From the NCBI RefSeq assembly GCF_050389775.1, contig NZ_CP177144.1, positions 3,844,001 through 3,908,000 on the forward strand: DNA of 64,000 bases, in the 5' to 3' direction. This DNA comes from Marinibacterium sp050389775 (GTDB taxonomy: Bacteria; Pseudomonadota; Alphaproteobacteria; Rhodobacterales; Rhodobacteraceae). The translations under genes and the position numbers were made by a program. This document shows, in pieces, positions 33,738-42,260 of this stretch. Every line of letters begins with the position of its first letter. Position 1 is the stretch's first letter. Below the pieces are notes generated by a model. It saw only the letters and a program-made list of their open reading frames with translations. It did no database searches and was not told where the DNA came from.

Positions 33738-34934
33738 ATGGCAGAGACCTGCGATATCCTGATTTCCGGCGGCGGCGTGGCCGGGCTGACCGCCGCGGCG
33801 GCCTTTGGGGCCGCGGGCTTCCGGGTGATCTGCGTCGATCCCGCCCCGCCGGTGACCGACCGCCATGCCGAGGGCGCCGACCTGCGCACGACGGCCATCC
33901 TGCAACCGGGTCGGGCCCTGATGGACGAGGCCGGGCTGTGGGACCACCTGGCGCCCTTTGCCACGCCGCTGCAGGTCATGCGCATCGTCGATGCCGGCGG
34001 GCCCGACGGCACGGCACGGGTGATCCGCGATTTCGATGCGGCCGACATTTCCGACCAGCCCTTCGGGTGGAACCTGCCCAACTGGTTGCTGCGCCGCGAG
34101 ATGGTCGCCCGTCTGCGCGCGCTGGACACTGTCGATTTCCGGCCCGGCACGGCCACGCGCCGGCTGGTCACGCGCACGACCGAGGCGCTGGTCGGGCTGA
34201 GCGATGGCGGCCAGGTGCGGGCCCGGCTGGTCCTGGCGGCCGACGGGCGCAACTCGCCGATGCGCGAGGCCGCGGGGATTGCCACGCGGACCCGGCGCTA
34301 TGGCCAGACCGCGCTGGTCTTTGCGGTGACCCATCCGATCGCCCACATGAACGTCTCGACCGAGGTGCACCGGTCGGGCGGGCCTTTCACCCTGGTGCCC
34401 CTGCCCGACCAGGACGGCCACCCGTCGTCGGCCGTGGTCTGGATGGAAGACGGCCACAAGGCCCGGGCGCTGATGGCGCTCGACGTGCCGGATTTCGAAG
34501 CGGCGATGAGCGACCGGTCGGCCGGGCTTCTGGGTCCGCTGCGGCTGGCCAGCCCGCGCCAGGCCTGGCCGATCATCGCCCGCACGGCCGAGCGGATGAC
34601 GGCCCAGCGGCTGGCGCTGATGGCCGAGGCCGCCCATGTGATCCCACCGATCGGGGCGCAGGGGCTGAACATGTCGCTGGCCGACCTGCAATGCCTGCTC
34701 GACCTGGCCCGGGCGGCGCCCGAGCGGCTGGGCGATCCGGAGATGCTGGACAGCTACGGGCGGCGCAGGATGATGGACGTGCAGCTGCGCGTGGCCGGGG
34801 TGGACCTGCTGAACCGGTCGTCGATGCTGCCGGCCCAGCCGCTGCGCGACCTGCGCGCCCGGGGCATTGCCGCGCTGCATGACATCTCGCCGATCCGGCG
34901 CGGGTTGATGGGCCTGGGCCTTGGCCTGAAGTGA
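33738..34934 (+). CDS. FAD-dependent hydroxylase of the UbiH/UbiF family
   Basis: A 398-residue flavoprotein monooxygenase. The FAD-binding GGGVAGLTAA is at about residues 10-19, the second dinucleotide motif is VLAADGRNSPMRE, and the C-terminal flavin motif is PPIGAQGLNMSLADL. These are hallmarks of ring hydroxylases in ubiquinone synthesis (UbiH/F/I/VisC); which ring position is modified cannot be told. ATG 33738 follows AAGGAGAG by 7 nt. The 3' flank carries the 25-bp tandem array and a long inverted repeat. Confidence 0.9.
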   Translation: MAETCDILISGGGVAGLTAAAAFGAAGFRVICVDPAPPVTDRHAEGADLRTTAILQPGRALMDEAGLWDHLAPFATPLQVMRIVDAGGPDGTARVIRDFDAADISDQPFGWNLPNWLLRREMVARLRALDTVDFRPGTATRRLVTRTTEALVGLSDGGQVRARLVLAADGRNSPMREAAGIATRTRRYGQTALVFAVTHPIAHMNVSTEVHRSGGPFTLVPLPDQDGHPSSAVVWMEDGHKARALMALDVPDFEAAMSDRSAGLLGPLRLASPRQAWPIIARTAERMTAQRLALMAEAAHVIPPIGAQGLNMSLADLQCLLDLARAAPERLGDPEMLDSYGRRRMMDVQLRVAGVDLLNRSSMLPAQPLRDLRARGIAALHDISPIRRGLMGLGLGLK

Positions 34935-34998
34935 GGCGCCCGGCGCGGGCCGGGAGGTGCGTTCGGGGCGGGTTTGGGCGGCCGGCCTGAGGGGATGT

Positions 34999-35342
34999 GC
35001 GCCGCCGTTTCGGGCCGGTGACGGGCGTTTATGCCGGGCCAAGTTGGGTGCGCCGGTTCCGGGCCCGATGATTTGGGCCCGGCGGAAATTTACTTCCGTT
35101 TCGGCCTGGAACTTGCGCCCATCCCGGAGCGGGTGATGTTCTCCAGTTGCGGGCGGCGTTGATCTGCATCCGCTCCGGGCAACGGTGACGCGCACCCATT
35201 TCCGTCCAAACTGTTTGCGCCCGTTCGGGGTGAGGGTGTTTGCGCCCTGGCTGGGCGACGTTACTTGCGCCCGTGCCGGGTAACTGTACTGGCGCCCGTT
35301 CCGGGTACCTATGTTAGCGCCCGTTCCGGGAGACGGTGGGTG
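34999..35342 (+). repeat. 25-bp tandem array downstream of the ubiH-type gene
   Basis: A GCGCCCG(T)TCCGGG core recurs with exact 25-bp spacing at 35192, 35217, 35242, 35267, 35292, 35317 and, degenerate, 35342. Older diverged copies continue upstream at about 35166, 35115, 35075, 35050, 35025 and 34999, close to the 25-bp register. A typical unit is TTGCGCCCGTTCGGGGTGAG plus five bases. The array fills the convergent gap after the stop at 34934 and runs into the inverted repeat at 35335. Confidence 0.85.
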
Positions 35343-35397
35343 CAAGCACCCACCCTACCCATTCACACACCCCGTAGGGTGGGTGCTTGCACCCACC
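35335..35397. repeat. REP-like element: two 24-bp perfect inverted arms
   Basis: Left arm 35335-35358 and right arm 35374-35397 are perfect reverse complements separated by 15 bp. Each arm is itself palindromic (GGGTGCAAGCACCC, or its complement GGGTGCTTGCACCC), so each can form its own 6-bp hairpin, or the two can pair over 24 bp. The position between convergent genes fits a bidirectional terminator or a REP/MITE-type dispersed element. Confidence 0.8.
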
Positions 35398-35410
35398 GCA
35401 CCGGCGACGT

Positions 35411-36538
35411 TCAGAGCACCCGGTCGATCACCCGTTTCAGCCGGGCCAGCGTGCCATCGACGTCATAGAGCTTGTCCAGCCCGAACAGCCCCAGCCGGAA
35501 GGTCATGAAGCCCTCGGGCTCGTCGCATTGCAACGGCACGCCCGCCGCGATCTGCATGCCCTCGGCCAGGAAGGCCTTGCCCGATTGCACCGCCGGATCG
35601 GCCGTATAGCTGACCACGACACCCGGCGCGCCGAACCCGTCGGCCGCCACCGACCCGACACCCTTGTCGCGCAGCATCTCGCGCACGCCGTTCCCCAGCG
35701 CCCATTGCCGCTCGCGCAGGCGGTCGAACCCGTAGTCCCGGGTCTCGACCATCGTGTCGCGGAAAGCCCGCAGCGCATCCGTCGGCATCGTCGCGTGATA
35801 GGCATGGCCCCCGGCCTCGTAGGCCTGCATGATCGACAGCCATTTCTTCAGGTCGATGGCAAAGCTGTCCGACTCCGTCTCGGCAACCCGCTCCAGCGCC
35901 CGCTCCGACAGCATGACCAGCCCGGCCGAGGGCGACGCGCTCCAGCCCTTCTGGGGCGCCGAGATCAGCACGTCGACGCCCGTGGCCTTCATGTCGACCC
36001 AGGCACAGCCCGAGGCAATGCAATCCAGCACCATCAGCGCGCCGACCTCGTGGGCCGCCGCCGCCAGGGCGGTGACGTAATCGTCGGGCAGGATTACGCC
36101 GGCGCTGGTCTCGACATGCGGCGCAAAGACCACGTCGGGCCGGGTCTCGCGGATGCGGGCCACGACATCCTCGATCGGACAGGGTGCGAAGGGCGCGGGC
36201 TGGGTGTTGCCCTGGGGCCGGGCCTTCATGACCTCGGCCGACGCAGTCAGCCCGCCGGCCTCGAAGATCTGGCTCCAGCGGTAGGAAAACCAGCCGTTGC
36301 GCACGACCAGCACATTGGCGCCCCGGGCGAATTGCCGGGCCACGGCTTCCATGCCGTAGGTCCCGCCACCGGGCACCAACGCCACGCCATCGGCGCCATA
36401 GACCTCGCGCAGCATCGACGAGATGTCCCGCATCACCTGCTGGAACGCCGCCGACATGTGGTTCAGCGAACGATCGGTGAAGACGACCGAGAATTCCTCG
36501 AGCCCATCGGGGTCGACCGGGCTTTGAAATGCGGACAT
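35411..36538 (-). CDS. Class V aminotransferase (alanine-glyoxylate/serine-glyoxylate type)
   Basis: A 375-residue PLP enzyme. The cofactor lysine is Lys197 in SAPQKGWS, the glycine-rich PLP phosphate region is LVPGGGTYGMEAV, and PHVETSAGV and LDCIASG match the family. It transfers an amino group between small amino acids and glyoxylate or related oxoacids; the exact donor is uncertain. ATG 36538 follows AGGAGGT by 7 nt; the upstream frame extension to 36694 has no site and is not typical protein. It is monocistronic and converges with the ubiH-type gene. Confidence 0.9.
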   Translation of the reverse strand: MSAFQSPVDPDGLEEFSVVFTDRSLNHMSAAFQQVMRDISSMLREVYGADGVALVPGGGTYGMEAVARQFARGANVLVVRNGWFSYRWSQIFEAGGLTASAEVMKARPQGNTQPAPFAPCPIEDVVARIRETRPDVVFAPHVETSAGVILPDDYVTALAAAAHEVGALMVLDCIASGCAWVDMKATGVDVLISAPQKGWSASPSAGLVMLSERALERVAETESDSFAIDLKKWLSIMQAYEAGGHAYHATMPTDALRAFRDTMVETRDYGFDRLRERQWALGNGVREMLRDKGVGSVAADGFGAPGVVVSYTADPAVQSGKAFLAEGMQIAAGVPLQCDEPEGFMTFRLGLFGLDKLYDVDGTLARLKRVIDRVL

Positions 36539-36794
36539 GGGATTACCTCCTGGCCAGTTCCTGGCCGCAGACCTATCGCCCCGGGCGGGCAAGGCAAAGC
36601 CCGATTTCCGGGCGGTTGCGGGGCCGCGTGGCACCGGACAGGGCCAAACGCGGCCTGCCACGGAATTGTTACGCAGGGTAACGGCCCGCCCCATGCTTTG
36701 CCCCTGTTCTTTTCACGGGGTTAACGGTAACGCCGGCGCCGGGGATGTTACGGCGGGCGCAGTGGCCCGCCCATGTGTGCAAGGCGGCTAACCC

Positions 36795-37886
36795 ATGGCG
36801 GAATTCGTGGTCTATGGCATCGATGTCATCGACAACCCTTCGGTCAACACCAATTCCACGGCAGGCAATGACGGCCAGGGCACGGCAACCGTGTCCGGCG
36901 GCAGCCAGCCCTTCGAAGACGACGACATCATCGTCTTTTCGGCCATCAACACCAATGCCGCGGGCGAAATCACGCCCAGCAGCGCGATCACCGGGCTGAC
37001 GGTCTACGACAGCCTCGAGGATTACGAGGCCGGCACGGTCAAATATACCTACACCCCGATGAACCCCGGCCAGACCGCCACCGTGCAGGGGGATGTCAGC
37101 GGCCTAGGCGACGGGTATGTCAGCTTCAACGCCAACGTCCTGGTCTCGTCCGATGGCGGGCCGTCGATCAACCGGCTGTTCATCGCCCCGGGCACCGACC
37201 TGGCCGATGCGTCGCAGCAGCCCGGCGGGCTGACGCTGAACCGCAACCAGGATATCGACCTCAACGGCGACGGTGACACCGACGATCCGGGCGAGGCCGG
37301 CGACAATTACTTCTATGCCGGCGATTATACCGCCTCGCCGACCTGTTTCACCCCCGGCGCGCGCATCCTTACGCCCCGGGGCGAGGTGCCCATCGAGGAT
37401 CTGCAGGTCGGCGACCTGGTTTTGACGGCCGACAACGGCGCCCAGCCGATCCGCTGGATCGGGCGGCGGCGGGTGCCGGCCCTGGGCCACCTTGCCCCCG
37501 TGACCATCGCGCCGGGCACCTTCGGCGACCATGGCGCGGTGACCGTGTCGCAGAACCACCGGGTGATGCGCGACGGCGCGGCGATCGAGCTGCTCTTTGG
37601 CGATGCCGAGGTGCTGGTGGCGGCCAAGCACCTGGTCGACCGGCGCAATGTCACCCTGCGCCAGGGCGGCACGGTCGACTACATCCACCTGCTTTTCGAC
37701 GATCACCAGCTGATCTGGGCCAATGGCCTGCTGTCGGAAAGCCTGCTGCCGGGATGCGACGACGAAGACCCGGCCCGCGACGCGGGATCGGCCGAGATCA
37801 TCGCCCTTTTCCCCGATGCCCCCCGCGGCCGGTCTGCCGCCCGGCGCTGCCTGACCCGCTTTGAGGCCGTGCTGCTTCAGGCCTGA
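36795..37886 (+). CDS. Hint-domain (hedgehog/intein-type) secreted protein
   Basis: A 363-residue protein without a signal peptide. The N-terminal half (about 1-180) is acidic and Gly/Asn/Thr-rich with a calcium-loop-like stretch DIDLNGDGDTDD at about 153-164, suggesting type I secretion. A Hint domain starts at Cys184 (CFTPGARILTPRGEVPI) and has the block-B-like VSQNHRVM histidine and DHQLIWANG. This arrangement is frequent in Rhodobacterales; the function is unknown, possibly self-cleavage after secretion. Its last 10 bp overlap the convergent Lrp gene. Confidence 0.85.
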   Translation: MAEFVVYGIDVIDNPSVNTNSTAGNDGQGTATVSGGSQPFEDDDIIVFSAINTNAAGEITPSSAITGLTVYDSLEDYEAGTVKYTYTPMNPGQTATVQGDVSGLGDGYVSFNANVLVSSDGGPSINRLFIAPGTDLADASQQPGGLTLNRNQDIDLNGDGDTDDPGEAGDNYFYAGDYTASPTCFTPGARILTPRGEVPIEDLQVGDLVLTADNGAQPIRWIGRRRVPALGHLAPVTIAPGTFGDHGAVTVSQNHRVMRDGAAIELLFGDAEVLVAAKHLVDRRNVTLRQGGTVDYIHLLFDDHQLIWANGLLSESLLPGCDDEDPARDAGSAEIIALFPDAPRGRSAARRCLTRFEAVLLQA

Positions 37887-38401
37887 CCGGGCCCGCCAGT
37901 CCCTGCCCCACCAGCCCCACCTGCCCCGGAGCCGCCGGTTTCGATACCCAGCGGACCGGGCCGGCGTTCCTCGCTCAAGAGCACGTTGGCCTCGACCTCG
38001 CCGACACCGGGCAGGGTCATGATACGCCGGCGCAGCACCCGTTCGAAATCGGGCAGGTCGCGGGCCACGACCCGCAGGCGGTAATCGAACAGGCCCAGCA
38101 CGTGTTCGACCGATTGCACCTCGGGGATGGCACTGACCGCGCGTTCGAAATCTTCGAGGTTCAGCTGGCCCTTGCGCGACAGTTTCACCCCCAGGAAGAC
38201 CCGCACGGTGAACCCCAGCGCCTCGGCATTCAGCCGCAGGCGCCGGCCCTTGAGCACCCCGGCATCCTGCAACCGGCGGATGCGCCGCCAGGTCGCCGGC
38301 TGGGACAGGCCGAACCGGCGGCCGAGGGCCCCGGCGCTCTGGGTGGCGTCCTGGGCCAGGGCGTGCAGCAGCTTGCGGTCGATGGCATCCAGTTCGATCA
38401 C
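37877..38401 (-). CDS. Lrp/AsnC-family regulator (second of a pair)
   Basis: A 174-residue regulator with an N-terminal helix-turn-helix (LDAIDRKLLHALAQDATQSA, then RRFGLSQPATWRRIRRL) and a C-terminal RAM ligand domain (VRVFLGVKL to LPGVGEVEANVLLSE). It starts at GTG 38401, overlapping the stop of the first Lrp gene by 4 nt, so the pair is co-translated. The C-terminal tail is unusually Gly/Ala-rich. A heteromeric pair controlling branched-chain amino acid genes is plausible because ilvC is divergent from the first gene. Confidence 0.92.
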   Translation of the reverse strand: MIELDAIDRKLLHALAQDATQSAGALGRRFGLSQPATWRRIRRLQDAGVLKGRRLRLNAEALGFTVRVFLGVKLSRKGQLNLEDFERAVSAIPEVQSVEHVLGLFDYRLRVVARDLPDFERVLRRRIMTLPGVGEVEANVLLSEERRPGPLGIETGGSGAGGAGGAGTGGPGQA

Positions 38402-38868
38402 AGCGGCAGGGCCTCGTTGCTCTTGAGCCTGGCGATATGCATCAGCGTTTCAATGTCGGCGATATGCGGCAGGGTCAGCAGACGGTCGCGATAGAGCGCC
38501 TGGTAATGGGCCAGGTCGCGGGCGATGACCGACAGGCGCACGTCGACCCGGCCGAGGAAGGTCTGGATCTCGAGCACCTCGGGCACGGCCTGGGCCGCGG
38601 CGAGGAAATCGTCGTAGGCCCGGGCCACGGTCTTGTCGAGCGTCACCCGCAGGCTGACCTCGACGGCATACCCCAGGGCGTGCCAGTCGATCACCGCCTC
38701 GACGCCCAGCAGGATGCCCGCCTCGCGCATGCGCTCAAGCCGGCGCCAGACCGTGGCCGATGTCGCCCCGCAGCGTTCGGCCAGCTCGGCCGTGCCGGCC
38801 TCGGGGTCGGCCTGGTACTGGCGCAGGATGCGCCGATCCAGGTCGTCAAGAATGATTGTCTCGCCCAT
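38398..38868 (-). CDS. Lrp/AsnC-family regulator (first of a pair)
   Basis: A 156-residue regulator with LDDLDRRILRQYQADPEAG and the recognition helix in CGATSATVWRRLERM, then a RAM domain (VEVSLRVTLDK to LPHIADIETLMHIARLK). It is transcribed away from ilvC across a 121-bp shared region, the common arrangement for a local leucine-responsive controller. Regulation of ilvC is inferred, not seen. Confidence 0.93.
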   Translation of the reverse strand: MGETIILDDLDRRILRQYQADPEAGTAELAERCGATSATVWRRLERMREAGILLGVEAVIDWHALGYAVEVSLRVTLDKTVARAYDDFLAAAQAVPEVLEIQTFLGRVDVRLSVIARDLAHYQALYRDRLLTLPHIADIETLMHIARLKSNEALPL

Positions 38869-38989
38869 ATGGCCCTACGCGCATGATTCTTCCTCGCGGA
38901 CAGAATTACGCTCAATCGCTGCAATCACAATCCGTGTCAGGCTTGGTAGAACCCCCGGTACAACAAGAAAAGACCGGAAGGAGAAAATC

Positions 38990-40012
38990 ATGCGCGTCTA
39001 TTACGATCGCGATTGCGACATCAACCTGATCAAGGACAAGAAAGTCGCCATCCTGGGTTATGGTTCGCAAGGCCACGCCCACGCGCTGAACCTGCGCGAT
39101 TCGGGTGCCAAGAACATCGTCGTCGCCCTGCGCGAAGGCTCCGCCTCGGCCGCGAAAGCCGAAGGCGAAGGTCTGCAGGTCATGGGCATCGCCGAAGCGG
39201 CGGCCTGGTGCGACCTGATCATGTTCACCATGCCCGATGAACTGCAGGCCGAGACCTACAAGAAATACGTGCACGACAACCTGAAGGAAGGCTCGGCCAT
39301 TGCCTTCGCCCACGGCCTGAACGTGCATTTCGGCCTGATCGAGCCCAAGCCCGGCGTCGACGTCATCATGATGGCACCCAAGGGCCCCGGCCACACCGTG
39401 CGCGGCGAATACGTCAAGGGCGGCGGCGTGCCCTGCCTGGTGGCCGTCGACAACGACGCCTCCGGCAAGGCGCTGGAAATCGGCCTGTCCTATTGCTCGG
39501 CCATCGGCGGCGGTCGCTCGGGCATCATCGAGACCAACTTCCGCGAGGAATGCGAAACCGACCTGTTCGGCGAGCAGGCCGTGCTCTGCGGTGGCCTGGT
39601 CGAGCTGATCCGCATGGGCTTCGAAACCCTGGTCGAAGCCGGCTATGCGCCTGAAATGGCCTATTTCGAATGCCTGCACGAAGTGAAGCTGATCGTGGAC
39701 CTGATCTACGAAGGCGGCATCGCCAACATGAACTACTCGATCTCGAACACGGCCGAGTACGGCGAATACGTGTCGGGCCCGCGGATCCTGCCCTACGACG
39801 AGACCAAGGCCCGGATGAAAGCCGTCCTGACCGACATCCAGACCGGCAAGTTCGTGCGTGACTTCATGCAGGAAAACACCGTCGGCCAGCCGTTCTTCAA
39901 GGCGACCCGCCGCATCCACGACGAGCACCAGATCGAAGCCACCGGCGAAAAGCTCCGTGGCATGATGCCCTGGATCTCGGCCGGCAAGATGGTCGACAAG
40001 GCAAAGAACTGA
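38990..40012 (+). CDS. ilvC: Ketol-acid reductoisomerase (class I)
   Basis: A 340-residue enzyme that isomerises and reduces acetolactate in valine, leucine and isoleucine synthesis, using Mg and NADPH. The nucleotide motif is GYGSQGHAHALNLRDSG, metal and substrate ligands lie in DLFGEQAVLCGG and YECLHE-like FECLHEVKLIVD, and length fits the short class I form. ATG 38990 follows GGAAGGAG. A longer in-frame extension back to 38633 is spurious as it crosses the divergent Lrp gene. A strong hairpin lies 73 nt after the stop. Confidence 0.97.
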   Translation: MRVYYDRDCDINLIKDKKVAILGYGSQGHAHALNLRDSGAKNIVVALREGSASAAKAEGEGLQVMGIAEAAAWCDLIMFTMPDELQAETYKKYVHDNLKEGSAIAFAHGLNVHFGLIEPKPGVDVIMMAPKGPGHTVRGEYVKGGGVPCLVAVDNDASGKALEIGLSYCSAIGGGRSGIIETNFREECETDLFGEQAVLCGGLVELIRMGFETLVEAGYAPEMAYFECLHEVKLIVDLIYEGGIANMNYSISNTAEYGEYVSGPRILPYDETKARMKAVLTDIQTGKFVRDFMQENTVGQPFFKATRRIHDEHQIEATGEKLRGMMPWISAGKMVDKAKN

Positions 40013-40084
40013 GCCACGCTCACCGCCGGTCAAGGCACCGGTAACCAAGCCAGGCGTGCGGTCCGCCATCGGACCACGCCAGCA

Positions 40085-40110
40085 ACGGACGGCCCCATGG
40101 GGTCGTCCGT
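40085..40110 (+). terminator. ilvC terminator hairpin
   Basis: A 12-bp stem, ACGGACGGCCCC with GGGGTCGTCCGT (one G-U pair), with a very short loop and a following TTGCGTTT tract. Confidence 0.8.
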
Positions 40111-40266
40111 TTGCGTTTCAGGGTCCAGCCATGCACCCGCCGCAACCCCGTCAATCAGGTCCAGTTCGGACCTTTCCACCGGATCGGCAAAGGCATACCG
40201 AACCCGACGCAACACTCATCGCCCTGTCGGGCGCAAACACGAAAGATAATTACGCGGACGAACCCC

Positions 40267-41565
40267 ATGTCTGATGCCTCCCCCACACTTGACCACGCCG
40301 CCGCTCCGGCTCGCCCGAAGAACGCCCCCCATCGCGTTCTTCTTGCCAGCCTGATCGGCACCACCATCGAATTCTTCGATTTCTACATCTACGCCACCGC
40401 CGCCGTGCTGGTGTTTCCGACGCTGTTCTTCCCCGGCGCCGATGCCATGACGGCCCTGCTGGCCTCCTTTGCGACCTTCTCGATCGCCTTCTTCGCCCGG
40501 CCCCTGGGCGCGCTGGTCTTCGGCCATTTCGGTGACCGGATCGGGCGCAAGGCCACGCTGGTTGCCGCCCTCCTGACCATGGGCGTGTCGACCGTGATCA
40601 TCGGCCTGCTGCCCACCCATGCCCAGATCGGCGTGGCCGCCCCGGCCCTGCTGGCGCTGTGCCGTTTCGGCCAGGGCTTTGGCCTGGGCGGTGAATGGGG
40701 CGGCGCGGTGCTGCTGGCCACGGAAAACGCCCCGCCGGGCAAACGGTCCTGGTACGGCATGTTCCCGCAGCTGGGCGCGCCGGTCGGCCTGTTCCTGTCG
40801 TCGGGCTTTTTCTGGATCCTGCTGCATTTCATCGACCAGGACGCCCTGCTGAGCTGGGGCTGGCGCCTGCCCTTCCTGGCCTCGATCGCGCTGATCGCCC
40901 TGGGCCTCTGGGTGCGGCTGTCGATCTCGGAAACGCCGGAATTCTCGAAAGCCGTGAAGAAGCAGGAACGCGTGCAGGTCCCGGCCGCCGAGATCTTCCG
41001 CAACCACAAGCGCAGCCTGGTCATTGGCACCTTTGTAGCGCTCGTGACCTTCGTGCTGTTCTACATCTGCTCGGCCTGGCTGCTGTCCTACAACGTCAAG
41101 GTCATCGAGATCCCCTTCCTCGACGCTCTGCGCATCCAGATCTACGGCTCGATCATCTTTGCCCTGGCCATCGTTCTGGCCGGCTGGCTGGCCGACAAGG
41201 TCGGGCGCTATGTCTTCCTGCTGGTGGTCACGGTGCTGATCGGCCTGTTTTCCTTCACGCTGGCGCCGCTGCTGACGGCCGGTGTCGGCGGGATCTATGC
41301 CTTTGTCACCCTGGGCATGTTCCTGATGGGCCTGACATATGGCGTGATCGGTGCCGCCCTGGCCGCGCCCTTCCCGACCGAGGTGCGCTATACCGGCTCG
41401 TCGCTGACCTTCAACTTTGCGGGCATCTTCGGCGCGTCGCTGGCGCCCTACATCGCCACCTGGCTGCAATCGACCTATGGCATGGCCCATGTGGGCTATT
41501 ACATGCTGGCCGCCGCGGCGATCACGCTGGTCTGCATCCTGGCCATGGGCCGGAACAAGGTCTGA
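40267..41565 (+). CDS. MFS transporter, metabolite:H+ symporter (MHS) family
   Basis: A 432-residue, 12-segment transporter. The family motifs are GTTIEFFDFYIYATAAVLVFP at the start (read in parts: IEFFDFYIY), the MFS signature GHFGDRIGRKATL between segments 2 and 3, and LGGEWGGAVLLATENAP with RSWYGMFPQLGAPVG. This pattern belongs to the ShiA/KgtP/ProP group, which imports organic acids, osmolytes or shikimate with protons. Substrate is not evident. The ATG at 40267 lacks a strong ribosome site. A terminator follows immediately. Confidence 0.92.
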   Translation: MSDASPTLDHAAAPARPKNAPHRVLLASLIGTTIEFFDFYIYATAAVLVFPTLFFPGADAMTALLASFATFSIAFFARPLGALVFGHFGDRIGRKATLVAALLTMGVSTVIIGLLPTHAQIGVAAPALLALCRFGQGFGLGGEWGGAVLLATENAPPGKRSWYGMFPQLGAPVGLFLSSGFFWILLHFIDQDALLSWGWRLPFLASIALIALGLWVRLSISETPEFSKAVKKQERVQVPAAEIFRNHKRSLVIGTFVALVTFVLFYICSAWLLSYNVKVIEIPFLDALRIQIYGSIIFALAIVLAGWLADKVGRYVFLLVVTVLIGLFSFTLAPLLTAGVGGIYAFVTLGMFLMGLTYGVIGAALAAPFPTEVRYTGSSLTFNFAGIFGASLAPYIATWLQSTYGMAHVGYYMLAAAAITLVCILAMGRNKV

Positions 41566-41573
41566 TACCCTGG

Positions 41574-41599
41574 CGGGCGGCCCCCTTGCGGGCCGCCCG
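41574..41599. terminator. Terminator between MFS gene and convergent hypothetical gene
   Basis: A 10-bp perfect stem CGGGCGGCCC/GGGCCGCCCG with a 6-nt loop, 8 nt after the transporter stop, followed by TTGG. It can serve both convergent genes. Confidence 0.75.
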
Positions 41600-41634
41600 T
41601 TGGCCCTGCGCCCATTCCGCGGCGCCCCGCCCGG

Positions 41635-42150
41635 TCAATATTTGCCGATGGCAATGTTCCGGCGCTCTTCCAACAGGTTGCCATCGCCGTCCACGGCCAG
41701 GATATCGACGGTATACTTGTGCCGCCGCCCGCCCGAACAGGGCGGCAGGTAACCCGGCGAGGCATAGATCCCGATGGTGCGCGCCGGTTCAACCACAAAA
41801 GCCCCCCATTTCGGCAGGCCATTCATCCCCGGCACCGGGTAGAGATAGGTCACCGGCCAGCTGACCGGCCAGGCGATCTGGCCATGGCCGCCGCCGCGCG
41901 ACAGGGGCTTGAACGAACTGTCGTTGAACTGGGCCACGATCCAAACCGTTTCGGCCGGCATGTTCCAGACCTGCATCGGCGGGGTCGCCCCGTCGCCGCC
42001 GAACATCCGGCATTGCTGGCCGGCCGGCACCCGGCGGCCATTCCATGGTTCAAGAAGGCGCACTTCGAGCCCGCGTGCCGCGCCCTGGGCCGGCCAGGCC
42101 CCGGCGATCGGCATCACCGCCACCAGCATCAGCAGCAATTTTCTGATCAT
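41635..42150 (-). CDS. Exported hypothetical protein
   Basis: A 171-residue protein with a signal peptide (ends AQG or GAA near residue 24). The mature part has two cysteines (QQCRMFGG and LPPCSGGRRHKYTV). The late segment GYLPPCSGGRRHKYTVDILAVD faintly recalls phosphatidylethanolamine-binding (YbhB-type) proteins, but the ligand-binding Asp-Pro and His motifs of that family are not seen, so no function is assigned. It is the last gene of a minus-strand run but is separated from glmM by a terminator. Confidence 0.65.
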   Translation of the reverse strand: MIRKLLLMLVAVMPIAGAWPAQGAARGLEVRLLEPWNGRRVPAGQQCRMFGGDGATPPMQVWNMPAETVWIVAQFNDSSFKPLSRGGGHGQIAWPVSWPVTYLYPVPGMNGLPKWGAFVVEPARTIGIYASPGYLPPCSGGRRHKYTVDILAVDGDGNLLEERRNIAIGKY

Positions 42151-42224
42151 TCTAAGGATCTCCCTGCCCTGCGCCCGCCAAGGTCCGGCGGACCCCGTTC
42201 GGGCGACATTTTAGCAGAGAGGGT

Positions 42225-42254
42225 CCCTGGCGGGCCCGAAAGCCCGCACCAGGG
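42225..42254. terminator. glmM terminator hairpin
   Basis: Stem CCCTGG-CGGGC paired with GCCCG-CCAGGG, with a 2-nt bulge on one side and loop CCGAAA. It lies just after the glmM stop on the minus strand and precedes the exported hypothetical gene. Confidence 0.6.
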
Positions 42255-42260
42255 TTAACG

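Larger units (their letters stand above)
34935..35410. other. Gene-free convergent region filled by repeats
   Basis: This 476-bp gap between convergent genes contains the 25-bp array (34999-35342) and the palindromic element (35335-35397) and nothing else recognisable. Confidence 0.6.

Noticed and set aside
38633..38989. Extended ilvC start
   Set aside because: The extra 119 codons overlap the divergent Lrp gene; the family start MRVYYD and a GGAAGGAG site lie at 38990.
41635..42150. Assignment as a phosphatidylethanolamine-binding (YbhB) protein
   Set aside because: Only one late segment is reminiscent; the ligand-pocket motifs are absent, so it is left as hypothetical.
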